NCBI RefSeq assembly: GCF_963678975.1
Contig: NC_089277.1
Location: 25,122,672 to 25,186,671 of the forward strand
Source of the DNA: Dysidea avara
Lineage: Eukaryota; Porifera; Demospongiae; Dictyoceratida; Dysideidae
DNA length: 64,000 bases
Direction: 5' to 3'
Under the pieces are notes generated by a model that ran no database searches, was not told where the DNA came from, and saw only the letters and a program-made list of their open reading frames with translations. The position numbers and the translations under genes were made by a program. Positions 24,357 to 36,837 of this stretch are shown piece after piece. The stretch's first letter is position 1, and every line of letters starts with the position of its first letter.

Positions 24357-24378
24357 ATCTTTTGTTGATGACCTCTCA

Positions 24379-25332
24379 CATGTCTTTCACCAAAGATACG
24401 AAGCTGAACATGAAGAAGGGTACTTTTTTGAACAGCACCAACAAGTAGCAGTTCATTAATATGCTTAGCTGCTTCTTGGAAAGAAATTGTAAAGTGTACC
24501 ATACTTCAGGAGATGCTGATGTGATGATTGTTAAAAAGCTGTAGAATTAGCCAGAGTAGCAGATGCTGTACTAGTTGGCGATGATACCAATCTTCTTGTA
24601 TTGTTGTGCTATCATGCCTGCTTGGAATCACACAACATATTTTTCAAACCAGAGCCACTATGTAACCTAGGGTGTGGAACATAACTGCTGTCAAAGAGAA
24701 ACTTGGCTTTGAAATATGCTACAATGTTCTCTTCCTGCATGCAATACTTGGATGTGACACAACACCACAGCTATATGACATTGGGAAAGGTAAAGTTCAG
24801 TAAATACTTTCAAATGCAGGCTAAAGTGTTCAGTGCAGTAGCATCTACACCAAATGACATCGTGGCTGCAGGAGAGCAAGCACTAGTGGATTTATACAGT
24901 GGAAGTACAAAGGAAGGATTAAACTCTCTCCAATACAAGCGTTTTTGTGAATAGGTAGCTAAAAACACTACAGTTGTTCTTCCACAAACTTTGCCACCTA
25001 CTTCAGCTGTTGCTAAATATCACAGTTTCCGTGTATAATTCCAAACACAAGAGTGGAAAGGTGATGCCAGTGAAATGCAGCCAACTGCATGGGGGTAGAA
25101 AGACTATGATGGAAAACTGATGCCTGTGCTAACTGATCTATCACCTGCTCCAGATAAGCTGTTGAAAATGATTAGATGTAACTGCCACACTGACTGCAGC
25201 AGCATGAGATGCACTTGCAAGAAATACAAGGTGAAATGCTCTTCTGTTTGTGGCAACTGCAAGGGAACAGGCTGCACCAACTCAGACACCTCAATCCATG
25301 AAGAAGATGATACAGATACCAACGCTAGCTGA
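24379..25332 (+). pseudogene. CXC-domain transposon-type gene, right arm (broken)
   Basis: Inverted partner of 23341-24356. Legible pieces are 24540-24660 (DDTNLLVLLCYHACLESHN-type segment with changes), 24703-24954 (GEQALVDLYSGSTKEGL, LNSLQYKRF) and 25120-25332 (C-terminal CXC domain). It differs from the left arm by substitutions and by different frame breaks, so both arms have been decaying independently. Confidence 0.6.
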
Positions 25333-26353
25333 ATGAAAGCGAAACTTACCATTTATATACACAAGGGAATAGATTTTCCCCTACCACGGCCATGGTTAAC
25401 GTGTGTCATTGTGTATGTACCTAACTTAACTTGTACAATGTCAGGTTTCGAGTTGTAAAGAATTAAATCCATCTTCATGACAATGGAGAATGAAAACAAC
25501 CAAATTGTATATAAAGCTATGCTATTTCTCGGTTTCCATGGTAACACATGCACCTTCTAGTCTTCATTATGACCCTCTGTTATGAAAATAGTCCCTTGCC
25601 ATGGGAAAACTATCATTAGACAAGCAATAAATAGCTTAAACCAAATTTTAATTAAGTGCGTGGGCGGGACTAAATAATATCAGTTTTGTCCAGTAAAATG
25701 ATGATAACTTTAGAACAGATTAAGCTATGGACACCAAACAAGTGTCATCGTGTTCCTTATAGTGCGAGCAATCATTTGATACCAAATATAAATAGTTTGG
25801 ATAATGTATAGCTGAAATAGAAGCACAAATCCTAATTTTTTGCTAAAAATGGCAAAAAAGGTCATGCAAAAGGTCACTTTCCCCTTGTGGGATTTTCCGG
25901 GACTTTTGATATGTTATAGAGCACATTTTTCTGTGCTAGAAACTGTTGAAACCATTTGTGTTGCAATTAGTTAAAGGTTGACCCCTTTTTTTTCATAAAA
26001 TGACTGGACTAAGGTGAGCATATAAAAGTTGCTAAAATTAACAGGTTTCTGTAGAATCAGTTTTTAAAAAAAATTCTAATTGAACAAACAGTACATTTTC
26101 ATACTATAGCTGAATGACATTAAAATATATTGAATTGTTCTGATATGATCTTGAAGATTATGCACATGTTAAATCCGAAGTGTATTGTAGGCTTTTATCA
26201 ACGAAGAGTGTATGTTGATGAGTTGTGTACAACAAGCCTTGTGGTTGGCCTTAAAAACTACCTGTATTTACCTAGTAATGATCCTAAATTGGCGAAAGAA
26301 CTGAAGCTACCAAATTAACTGAGATTACAGCTGCTGGAGAGGAGAAAGCAAAT

Positions 26354-28219
26354 ATGTCCAAGGTCAAATTTGCTGAACACAAACGAGCCATTGCCGTACA
26401 TGCATTTGGGTATGCTCAGTCCTGTCTCAGTGATGAACAAGCCGCATCTGATCCAACAAGATTTGCAAATAATAATGAGCCATTTTTGTGTCAAATATTG
26501 AGTGAGGCTGGAGTTGACAAACCGGATGTGATTTCTTTGTCTTGCTTACAACTAGCAATATATCACCGAATGGTAGTGGATTCAAAGAAAATGAAACCTA
26601 TTGAAGTTCCACAAAAATGCTTCACAGGCAATGAGTTAAATAAATGCATTGAAGAAATTAGAACACATCACTTGGATGAACTCATTCCATTGATCTTAGA
26701 GCTTGAGTTGTTAAAGTTGTACAAAAAGTCACTGGACCTTATCAGAAATGGTGATAAACACTCATGGCAAGAGGTAGATCATTTACAGTTTCTTCTTGCA
26801 ATGTTACGTGGTCACTGGGGTAAGAATACTTTAACTGTTATCAAAGAGTGGGCCACTTTTCACTTGATGGAGATAATGAATGATGCCATGAAGAATAAAA
26901 CTTGCTTGCACAAATACAAATTGTCTTGTGTGTGTTATGCTCTTCTCTGTGAAGACCACTTTGTGAGGTTTGTAAAACATGGGGAAGAATATAGCAAGCT
27001 TGAAATTCTTGCATGTACAAGGTTAACTGATGCTCCAGAAACCTCACATGTATACAGTGATTTAAGTGGTTCACACAAGCTGAGAGCTGATCCTGGTAAG
27101 TTAAGGGGCAAATATCCTGTTCAAGGAGAACTTCCTGATGGTTGCAGTTGGGTAGAACTATTTCAGCTTTGTGAAAGTATACCTGATTGTGTTGACATGT
27201 ATAATTTCTCCGATCCATGGTATATAAAAAATGAATCTGTTATAAATGATAATTGTTATGAGTATAGTGACATTGATTTGGACCTAGCTATGATAGCTTT
27301 GAGAGACCACTTGCTGAAAGTGAAGGAAAGAGAGCTGAAAGTGAAGGAAAGAGGGCAGAAAGGAGTGAGACATATACAGAAAATAACAGTACAAGAGGAA
27401 AATGTTTCTGATATTCATAGCCTTTTTTCACAGTCATCTTCCAGCACTTGTGATGATTCTGAAAGTGATGATTCTGAAAGTAATGATCCAGGAGAATATG
27501 CACCAAAATTTAATTACATGGAAGTTTACAGATCATTAACAATTAATTTCTACCATGTAAAGAACTTTGAAAATACAGGTAATAAAGATACAGGAATAAT
27601 GGCCAGCTTTCCTAAAAAAATAGAATTTCAAGATCTTGCTACAGAACTTAATTTTGTTGAAATGAGAGTAATTATTGATGAATCAAAATTTAAGCAAGTC
27701 GATGATGTTAAAGAGTTAGCAAAGAGTTATTTTTCTATAACAAGCAAAGGTTTCTATCCTGATGTCATTGAAGATCGAATAAAACATCAAATTGATGATG
27801 CCAGCCAAAAAGTTGTATCAGCTTGTAGATTTGTCTTTGCTAAATTTAATAATCGTGCAGAAGAAGATCAAGATAGATATCAAGGAATCCTGTACTTTAC
27901 CAATAGCCACTATGGACATGAACTGATTAAATTTGATAATGAAACACCACAACTACTGTGTAAAAAATGTCGAGAAAATCCTAAAATCAAAAAAGCAATT
28001 ACTGAGCAATGTTTACGGAAGGCAGTACCATCTATGTGCAACGAATGCAAGTTTAAGTTGCAGCAACACATGATGAAAATTAAAGACGGAAACGAAAGAC
28101 AGATTTTTCCATATCAATGTATTGGAAGGCTGACTCTAACACTGACAGCTAATATGACAAATTATGTGACATTAAATGAAGTAGCTAGTATAGTAAAGCC
28201 AATAAATCAGGCTGATTAG
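26354..28219 (+). CDS. Unrecognised 621-residue single-exon protein
   Basis: A long intact ORF that I cannot assign to a family. The frame is open a little upstream (a TAA lies about 60 bases before), and ATG 26354 is the first Met. Visible parts: a mainly helical N-terminal half; a short charged duplication KVKEREL/KVKERGQ at about residues 320-335; a Ser/Asp-rich acidic linker at about 356-385; and near the C-terminus two CxxC pairs (536-539 and 562-565) with another Cys between, which could bind zinc. No membrane segment or signal peptide is evident. It starts about 340 bases outside the right end of the large palindrome at 22665-26011. A small ORF just upstream (26130-26318) in another frame may be a remnant or an earlier exon. 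It could be a host gene, a domesticated transposon gene, or the single ORF of an unrecognised mobile element. It is open with no decay, unlike its transposon neighbours. Confidence 0.6.
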   Translation: MSKVKFAEHKRAIAVHAFGYAQSCLSDEQAASDPTRFANNNEPFLCQILSEAGVDKPDVISLSCLQLAIYHRMVVDSKKMKPIEVPQKCFTGNELNKCIEEIRTHHLDELIPLILELELLKLYKKSLDLIRNGDKHSWQEVDHLQFLLAMLRGHWGKNTLTVIKEWATFHLMEIMNDAMKNKTCLHKYKLSCVCYALLCEDHFVRFVKHGEEYSKLEILACTRLTDAPETSHVYSDLSGSHKLRADPGKLRGKYPVQGELPDGCSWVELFQLCESIPDCVDMYNFSDPWYIKNESVINDNCYEYSDIDLDLAMIALRDHLLKVKERELKVKERGQKGVRHIQKITVQEENVSDIHSLFSQSSSSTCDDSESDDSESNDPGEYAPKFNYMEVYRSLTINFYHVKNFENTGNKDTGIMASFPKKIEFQDLATELNFVEMRVIIDESKFKQVDDVKELAKSYFSITSKGFYPDVIEDRIKHQIDDASQKVVSACRFVFAKFNNRAEEDQDRYQGILYFTNSHYGHELIKFDNETPQLLCKKCRENPKIKKAITEQCLRKAVPSMCNECKFKLQQHMMKIKDGNERQIFPYQCIGRLTLTLTANMTNYVTLNEVASIVKPINQAD

Positions 28220-29881
28220 AAAGACAAAAAGAAGTCAGTTCTCTGCCAAGTTAAACACTGGTTTATATAGTTAGCTAAATACTTCAAAGTCAACACACAC
28301 AGTAACTACAATATTGCAGGTATAGCTATACTTAATGGCATATCATTATATAGCTAACTATTATGATTAGCTACACATGCACTGCAAAAAACGAAGTATA
28401 ACCTTTATACTTTCAAAGTTCAATCTTTACACAATAGACAATATACCTACTGACACCAGTAGTAGGGATGTCAAAACCCCACAATTTATGGAATTTCTTG
28501 TCCCGTAAATTTCATTAAAAAGTGGCACAATGAGTTGCGCGTCTTTCAGACAGTTTAGGCACTAGAAGTTTTCGTTTCATAGTGATGAACTCGTCAAGGT
28601 AGTGCTCTTTTGGTGAGTTTCCTCATGATTAGAGTAGCTAGGTGCGTGTGTAAGCCCCAATGTTAGTTCCCTGCCTATAAAATGTACGGAAGGTAACAGC
28701 AGGCTATTTTTGTCGATCGCCATGCACAACAGCATTCCAGTTAATCGATAGGTTGGTTTTCAGTCAGTACAAGATGCAACTTGAACGCCTGTATTAGTTT
28801 CCTAGCAATTCTACACAATTGATAATACAAAGTGACATAATCACCTATACGTCACTTGTTTTGTGCCATGGCTACCAATGGTGCTCAATAGAGAAGTCTG
28901 GAGAACCGCCTATTTGTTTATTTAACAATTACTGGCTACCACAAAAGCAAATGTGGCAAACTAATATATCAATCTGCAGCAACTTTCGAGCTCTACAAGA
29001 TGCTGTAGCTAAAACATCCATTTGTCAAACTTTTAAAAATCTGTTTGACAAATCTACCAGTAGATATATTAATCTATGTTTACACTCCTTTTATATCGAG
29101 GGTATAAACTCGTATTGCGAAGAAAGGCACCCAAAAAAAAATATGAGCAAAGCCGATTCGCTTTGTCTAGCGGTGGAGACGGGCTAGTTTAATATTTCAC
29201 TCTAGGACTAAACCATGAAATAGACTAGCTCTCCTGGTCACAATCGAGTGAGACGGAAGTCTGTAAAATCATAGATAGCATATTGTACGTACCCGGGATT
29301 GGTGTCCAAGCCTATCAACACCTAGCTGCACTCCGCGTTGTAAAGCGTAATAATCGGAATTTAGTCATATTTCCGTATTTGTATCAGAAATGATAACGAT
29401 GACTCAAGTTATTATTATTATTATTATTACTAGGACCGCGTCACATACAACCAAGTACATACACCAACGTTGCAACCTACCCATTGGGCCAAGTATAAAC
29501 AGTGTCATAGGCAGCACTCAGAGCAGTGTGCGTGTACCGGTGGAAATGATACATAGGCATATGTACACAGGCAAGGGAGTTTAACTGGCATCAGAAAACC
29601 ACAATACTAAAACACAACCTACACAAAAACCAAGCTATATGAAAGTAGCTATATATTGTAGGTGTGACGTGTCTCTCAAGATGACTCAGCGGTGAAGTGA
29701 GGCTATGCAGAACAAGGGACATGGTGAAGGTACAGTTAACAATCGATCCCAATCAAGCCAATATGGCACAACAGACTCTGTTGTAACTAGCTATAGAGGC
29801 CACAGGTGATGTGCCAGTATATCAGCGGTGTGGCATTGGCACAGTAATCACAGTCATAATATTATCAGTTATAATATTATG
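28220..29881. other. Unassigned spacer after the 621-residue ORF
   Basis: A 122-codon ORF (28819-29187) shows no recognisable domain. An (ATT)n run occurs near 29408-29428. I see no splice-supported gene. Confidence 0.5.
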
Positions 29882-29889
29882 CATACAGC

Positions 29890-30346
29890 TAGGGACCCGC
29901 CGATTATGCTGGCATAATAATGAGCATAATAGGTGCCTGAAAGCATTGAGCATAATGCTAACATAATAGGCAGAACACTTGTGCAATGCTATAAATCCTT
30001 GCTTATCAAAATACATAACCAACAAAAAGATCGATATACTCTAATAGAACAGTCAGTAACTCTAATAAAATTATCAGGTAGCTGACTGTTCTATTAGAAT
30101 ATATCGATCTTTTCTGTGACATGTATTTTGACAAGCAAGGATTTACAGTCTGTGTTTCAACCACTTACTGCTTTTCCATAAAATGCAAAGTTATTAGAAA
30201 AACATGGGAACTGAGGTAAAAATAGTGAGCATAATTTGAGCATAATAGGTAAATATTGAGCATTAATTTAAGCATAATAGGTAAATTTTTGAGCAGTGCA
30301 GCATAGCATAATAGGTAAAATAATGAGCATAATCGGCGGGTCCCTA
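29890..30346. mobile_element. hAT MITE with TAGGGACCCGCCGATTATG ends
   Basis: 457 bp, ends TAGGGACCCGCCGATTATG and CATAATCGGCGGGTCCCTA, flanked by the 8-bp duplication CATACAGC (29882-29889, 30347-30354). The subterminal part is made of GAGCATAATAGG-type repeats. The centre has an inverted pair of a dispersed motif, about 30028-30057 and 30082-30111 (AGATCGATATACTCTAATAG and complement). Confidence 0.9.
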
Positions 30347-30354
30347 CATACAGC

Positions 30355-30620
30355 CATGCACAACATACAGGAAATAGTTACACATGCAGCACTGCATTGG
30401 CTTCTAGTTTGAAGGACCTTCTTAGTGTAATAGTACCTGCTCTTAGATTCAACTCGTGGCAGCTCACGCGACCAGACTGATCTTATTGTTGCACACACCA
30501 AACAGCAAATACTTATAACAATAATAGAGCTACATGTACTACAATGCTATAACAATATTATAATGATTATGTTCCAATTAGTTCCTGTCCTTAATCAGCA
30601 ACGTCCTCGTGCGTAGATAT
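30355..30620 (-). repeat. Possible 3' LTR or flank of the gypsy element
   Basis: AT-rich stretch immediately downstream of the integrase stop on the minus strand. Retroelement logic places the 3' LTR here, but no second copy exists on the other side for comparison, so the call is inference only. Confidence 0.25.
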
Positions 30621-33600
30621 TTAATATAAGTAATTACTTATAGGCTTATTTCTCAGTCTACCTGACCATGGGTTGACAGGATTGATTGACCCCGCTGGTT
30701 GGTCTTTATCAGTTACTTCATCCAGTGAACCATGATTATCATTTTCAGAGCTATTAGTCACATCCTCTTCCTCACTGTCATGTTCCTCAGACTCTGTGTT
30801 GCTGTCCTGCTGGGTCTGTTCGAGTATCCCTGAGTTGGCATTAGTAAGTTTGTCAATTTCTTTAGGGCACAGCCTAATTCGATTTAAAGCAACTCTTATT
30901 GTGGGGGATGAGGGTTTAGAGATTAACTGTAAGTCTACTCCATTCGGGTGTAGTTTCAAGACACAATATGGCCCCACAAAAGGTCTTGCCAGTTTATAAG
31001 CTTTCCCTCTCTTCTTTGCTGGACTGAAGACAAAAACTCTATCCCCAATTTGAATTATTGGTTGCTTAGCCAGCTTGTCATGGGAGCACTTCTGTCGCTC
31101 TTGGGCTTTATCAATTCCTAGGTGTGCTAGTCTCCAAGCCATTGCAAAACGCTGAGACATCTGCTCCTTGTAGTCTCCAATATTTATAGTACTCTGGTCC
31201 ATGGGGACATGAAGTGCTTCATCAGTTGGTAACCGTGGATCCCTTCCATACAACAAGTAGAAAGGACTGTCCCCAGTTGAATGTTGCAAACTACTTCTGT
31301 AGGTGAACAGCACATATGGTAGATGCTGATCCCAGTCCTTGCCATTCCCTTCAACACACTTTGCCAACATGCCTGTCAATGTCCTGTTAAAGCGTTCGAC
31401 TAACCCATCCGTTTGTGGATGGTAAGCAGTGGTGTTCGTCTTGCGAATTCCCATCAGCTCATACACATCTAACATCAGCTTAGAAAGGAAAGCAGTGCCT
31501 CGATCTGAGAGTAGTTCTGATGGCACCCCATGCCGAGATACAACTTGTTCCACCAGAAGTTTTGCAATTGTAGGGGATGTCTGGTCAGTAGTGGCAAATA
31601 CTTCTGGCCACTTGGTTAAGTAGTCCATAAAGACAACGGCATACTGTTTCCCACTCCTGCTTTTGGGAAACTTAATGATATCTACTCCCACTCTGTCAAA
31701 AGCACCTCCAACTGGAATTGGAGTCAGGTATGGCTTGATGGGTGTTCCCACCTGCCGTGAAGCACAGACCTCACACGCTCTGCATCAGCTTGTTATATCT
31801 CTACTCATATGTGGCCACCAGTATGTCTTACTTAGCTGACTGTGAATTTTTGCATCACACAGATGTCCAGCAAATCGTCCCTGATGCACTTCCTTAAATA
31901 CAAAATATCTCTCAGCTTGTGGTACCACTATGCATAGTGATTTATCGTCTGACAAGTGATATAGCACATTATCTATTACAGCATACCTGGTTTTCCCCAA
32001 GATTAGTTCTCTGGCTGTTTTATCATCTGTGGGCAGCACTCCTTCCTCAATGTATTTGATCACTGTTGCTAACTCTGGGTCTGCTAGTTGCTGTTCTCTC
32101 AATGTCAACCCCTCATGGCTTTCTGTTGGCTGTACTGCAGTTCTGTCTGCTACCGAAAGCAAATATGTTTCTGTTGCATCCCTGTCCTTTGCTGGAACCT
32201 CGTGGTCATGAGGTGCAGTCTCTGAGGTTTTTTCACAACTGGTAATGCTTTGCAAGGATCGAGATGAACTATCTGCTGATTGGTTCAGTTTTCCAGGACA
32301 ATAATGAATTGTCAAGTCCAGTTCCTGCAATGCCAATCTCCAGCGGGCTAGCTTTCCAGATGGGTGGGGAGTATTCATCAGTGACATCAGTGCTTCATGG
32401 TCTGTATACACCTTGCACTTGTGACCATACAGGTAGACACGGAAGTGCTTCACTACCCATACTACAGCCAAGGCTTCTAATTCCGAGACACCATAATTTT
32501 TCTCATGGGTCTGCAGAGTTCTACTAGCATAGCAAATAGGCTTAACCATACCATCCTCTTGTTCTTGAGCAAGCACCGCTCCAAGTCCTGACCCTGAAGC
32601 ATCTGTTTCCAAGATAAAGCTCTTAGAGAAATCTGGGAAGGCAAGCACTGGAGCTTGAGTCAGCTTCTGCTTCAACTCATCGAAGGTATCTTGGCATGTT
32701 GGAGTCCACTGGTACAGCGCATCCTTCTTTGTCAACACATATAATGGTGCAGCCACTTGGGAGAATTTTGGGATGAATCTCCAATAAGATGCCAATCCGA
32801 GGAAGGATCTTAGTTGCTTCATATGTCTGGGTGTAGGGAAGTCATCCACAGCCTTAACCTTATCCTGGTCCAGAGCTGGATACTACATAACCCAAATATT
32901 TTACCTGTTGCTTGACAAGATGACATTTTTTGGGTTTTAATCACAATCCTGCAGTTCTCAACCGATCCAGTACCTCCCTCAGGTTGTCCATATGTTCCTT
33001 GAAACTTTGGCCAATGACCAATATGTCATCCAAATACACCACACACTTACACCTAGCCAGGCCACGCAAAGTCACTTCCATCAACCGTTGGAAGGTGGCA
33101 GGCGCATTACAAAGGCCGAATGGCATCACAGTAAACTCGTATAACCCTTCATGGGTTACAAAAGCAGTTTTTTCTTTTGAATCTTGAGACATGCCTACTT
33201 GCCAATAACCAGTGGCAAGGTCCAGTGTGGAGAAGTATTTCATTCCTGAAAGCAGATCTAGGGAGTCATCAATGCGGGGGAGCGGAGACTCATCTAGCTT
33301 TGTGATGGCATTGAGACACCGATAATCAACACAAAAGCGTGTGGAACCATCATGCTTCGAGACTAGTACTATGGGGCTAGCCCATGGACTAGTGGAATGT
33401 TCAATTATACCATGGTCTAGCATTTCCTTCACCATCTCTTCTACTTTTGCCCTTAGGGAAAATGGGACACGTCTGGATGCCTGTTTTACAGGTACATGAT
33501 CCGCCGTATTAATGTGATGTTGCACTAAGTTGGTGTGGCCTACCTCCATGGCATTCAAAGCAAATACATCGGCGAACTCCTCAATCAGTGCAGTTAACTT

Positions 33601-35737
33601 TGCCATTTCTTCTGCACTTGTGTTGCACCATTCCACATCTAGCTGTTTCATTACCTGCTGCTTCCAGCTTGATGGCTCTAGTAGCTCTGCTTTGCTATTC
33701 TCTGATAAGCTTAAAGAGTCCAGCTCCTTAGACAACACTTTGGGGAGCTTTTCATCATTCACTGTCTGTACCTGGGGCAAAGTACCCAACATGGTTCCAG
33801 CCTCTAAAATCACAGGGTGAGATTCATAGTTTTCAGTCAGCACAGCAACTTCATTCTGTGGGCTCACCTTAACTAATGCCTCAGTTGCTTTCACTTCTTC
33901 ACTGTTTAGATTCCCCTGCAGTGGGTCCAAAATTAGATCTTGCTCCCCCCAGAGGTACATTTGTATGTCCTGTGACTCTCTTAGCATGCCTGGATGGTAT
34001 TTTCACAGCTCGCAACAGTTTGACTTCTGCAGTCACAACCTGCACAGTTGCTTGGTCTGTGTTTTCTGGGAGAGGTGTTGGTTTGCCGGTAGGGGCCACA
34101 GGACCACTATCACAGTTGGCGGGCAGTCGTGACTCAAATGTAGGCATATCAGCATTTGTACTTAGAATTCTTTCCATAATCTTCCCAGTGTTGAGATTTG
34201 CTTGCCAAAGGTGACCATGCAGCAGCTCGACTATCTGCCCATCCTCATTTGGAGCCTGAAGTACTTGGAAACCTAGCTTTATCAATAAATCAGTTTCTAG
34301 CAATAATCCTAAGGTAGCTCCCTTTTGGACTAGGATATTAGCCTGCACGCATTGCAGTGAACAATTACAGTGGTGGGAAAGTTAATATCATTAGCCAATT
34401 ACCTGTTACGGTGAAGCTGAACCTCTTCTGGATTTCTTGTTTCCACTCTTCTGGACTTTGACTTGGTTCTCTCAAGCTTTCCAAAATGCTGAGAATGCAG
34501 TCAATTGAGGCAATAGTGACAGGGGATCCAGTATCCACAAGGGCTTTCACAGGTTGCCCTTCCAGCAACACTTCTACATAAACTGTAGGCCCCAATACAG
34601 GGTCAGAGGCCTCCCCTCTTGGCTCTACAACATGTGTGATTGGTATTTTCAGTGCCAAGGCTTTTTGGAGCTCTGCTTCTTGAAGTTCCTTTTTCAGCAA
34701 GGCTACTCTTTTCTGCACTTGGTTCAATTCTTCATCCTGCCCTACACTAGTGACATGACGTGATGAGGCTCGATCATAGGCATTTCTCAAATTCTGTCCT
34801 CGTGCTTCAACTGACTTTCCCCGTTGTAATTGAAGGCATTGCTTTTTGAAGTGACCTACCTGTCCACACAAAAAGCACTTTCGATCTCTGTCCATGGTAG
34901 TGCCTTGAAACTGGTATCTCTCTGGCATGATCCGCTCCGTCACTGGTCTGTCCTTTCTCAAAGGAGGCTGTATGTCACGCAGTTTTGCTTCTTCTAATCT
35001 TGCTTTCATTAGCAATCATTGGTCAAAGGTTCCTTCATTTCCTACTATTTTAAAGCATATCTCTGCTTTCAAGCCTGCTGCAAATTGATATGCAAGGACA
35101 GTCTGCCCCATCTTCTCTGCATCGGCACTCCCTCTCTCAGAATGTGGGTAAGCCCGTTGATAAAGCCTGTTAAGGTCTACAGCATAGTCCTCTACGCTCT
35201 CTGCAGGTCCTTGCTTCCTCTCACGAAACAACCCACTCTGTACTGACTTAATACGCACTGGTTTGAAGCGTTCTGTCAAAGCAGCTGTAAGAGCTTCATA
35301 CGAACTTCTCTGGTGCACTGGACAGGTGCGATAAAAGGCGTAAGCATGTCCCTACAGCCTTGTGACTAAATTGGCAAGTTTTGTTTTGCCTTCCCAGCAG
35401 CCACCAATTCAAATTGTTCAAGCCATTCCTCAAAAGGCTCAATCTCTGCATCTCCACTGTACTTGTCAACTGGTGGTACTTGAAAAATCATACTTGTGGC
35501 TTCTCTGTTTCTTCCTCCCATTGATGTAGTATCTATACTTGGCTGAGTATGTCCACCTGAGGTGAAGTTAAACGGTAGATTATGTACTGGTGCTGACAAT
35601 CCTCCTAGCACACTTGGACTACTTCCTGTTGGAAGAGCACTAGTACTGTACACTGGTAGCCCACTAGACTGAAGGGGAATAAGCGGGGGCGGCCTAGGTT
35701 GCACAAGGCGGTAGCCATCAGCCTCCTTGCTCATCAC
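30621..35737 (-). mobile_element. Ty3/gypsy retrotransposon, internal region, degenerate
   Basis: Minus-strand order, 5' to 3': gag (35737-35016, with a break near 35340-35366), CCHC zinc knuckle CFLCGQVGHFKKQC (about 34890), aspartic protease DTG (VKALVDTGSPVTIAS, about 34525), reverse transcriptase (33987-32941, YLDDIL), RNase H (32849-31785, ETDASGSG and YTDHEAL), HHCC and integrase (31751-30621, with DYLTKWPE, SDRGTAF and GLVERFNRTL around the D, D and E residues) and a GPY/F-like module (PFVGPYCVLKL). The order RT-RNaseH-INT and the motifs make it Ty3/gypsy. It is inactive: an in-frame stop near 35016, frame changes near 34350, 33950, 32880 and 31770. I found no matching pair of LTRs; the side that should hold the 5' LTR is occupied by a LINE tail about 60 bases beyond gag. 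Confidence 0.9.
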
Positions 35738-35796
35738 GCTAACTGGTGCAGCAGAGTAGGTAGTGTATAAATGTAGGTGCAGCCACGTTTAGTTCT

Positions 35797-36837
35797 TATT
35801 TTATTTTATTTATTTATTTTAATACTTTTAATGCAGTTCAGGACTGCATTAAAGGTCAGTGGGTAATAGATACCCATTGCCAAAGAAACATACATACAAT
35901 ACAGAACAATAACTAATAATTACAACTGTTAGTTACTTATAATTACAATAGATAGCTAGAGTTTGTTAAAATTGGTAGAAATTGGCGTTCTAGAGCAGCG
36001 GTGGCAAGGGCACAAAAGGTGAAATGTACAAGCTCTCTCAGGGTTGAAGTTATTAGTAAAATGCAACCATAAGTAGTTAGTTAAACGATATTTAATTGTG
36101 TTGGTAGATAGTGAAAGATCAATGACTGGTAAGTAATTGTATAGTCTGGCTATCCTGTTAAAGTAAAAATGATGTTGTGCTACTGATGATGTCCTTGGAT
36201 GATTCAGTTTTTGGTTAATCCCAGATCTGGTGTTGCCTCTTGCAAAAGTAATGTAGTTGTAGATATTAAAATTATCAGTGGGTGACTTTAATGATTTTAT
36301 TAGAAACAGTATATCTTGGAGTTCGTAGTGATACATGAGAGGCAGGAGATGCAGTTGTTCCAGTCTGAGTTTGTATGAGGATGTATAATCGTTAAGAATA
36401 TATTTAGTGGCTCTTCGTTGAATGCGTTCTAGTGCAGTAATGTTTCTTATTAGTAGTTGTGAACAATATAATAGTTGTGATCTGACTAGTGCTAGGTATA
36501 GACGTTTCTTTGCCTCAACACTGTTAACCTGGAATGTTCTTCTGATAAGTCCTAAGGTTTGGTAAGCTTTCGTACATACAGTATGTTGTTATAGTGTGCT
36601 GACCAGCTGAAGTCAGATGTGAATGTTACTCCAAGATCTTTATGCTGTGCTAGACATTTAATAGGATTTCCATTGATGGTGTATGTAGGGGGGACTGTTG
36701 TAGTCAAGAAGAAACGTAAATGAATAAATTTGGATTCGTTGAAAGGTAAGTCAGTCGGGGTGCTCCAATTAGAAGTTTGACAAGTAAGTTTGTGCTTCAG
36801 CCACTTATTATTTATCCATAAACTGGAAATCATTAAC
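35797..36837 (-). mobile_element. 5'-truncated non-LTR retrotransposon (LINE), C-terminal RT part
   Basis: Minus-strand fragments code for the end of a LINE reverse transcriptase. Segment 36896-36552 includes the FNESKFIHLRF and QHKDLGVTFTSDFSW region, and 36336-35956 holds the C-terminal domain with NHPRTSS and the Cys/His-rich end FHLLCPCHRCSRT. A frame change separates them near 36560. After the stop, the 3' end finishes in an A/T-rich simple tail (35797-35822, reads as A-rich TAAA-type repeats on the minus strand), the usual LINE 3' terminus. The 5' end stops where half of a hAT-like MITE begins (about 36838). Confidence 0.75.

Larger units (their letters stand above)
22665..26011. mobile_element. 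3.35-kb palindromic (fold-back) element with two inverted transposon-gene copies
   Basis: The sequence from 22665 to about 24,330 reappears inverted from about 24,390 to 26011, with scattered single-base differences and short indels; the centre is near 24,360. The outermost bases read TAGTCCAGTCATTTTATG and its complement, flanked on both sides by AGG. Each arm carries the same broken gene reading outward: a fragment with SGDADVMIVHY and VGDDTDLLVLL (nuclease-like Asp-rich motifs), AGEQALVDLYSGS and LNSLQYKRF, and a C-terminal CXC-type Cys-rich domain. I recognise this protein type as one that recurs in invertebrate genomes as mobile DNA. Confidence 0.8.
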
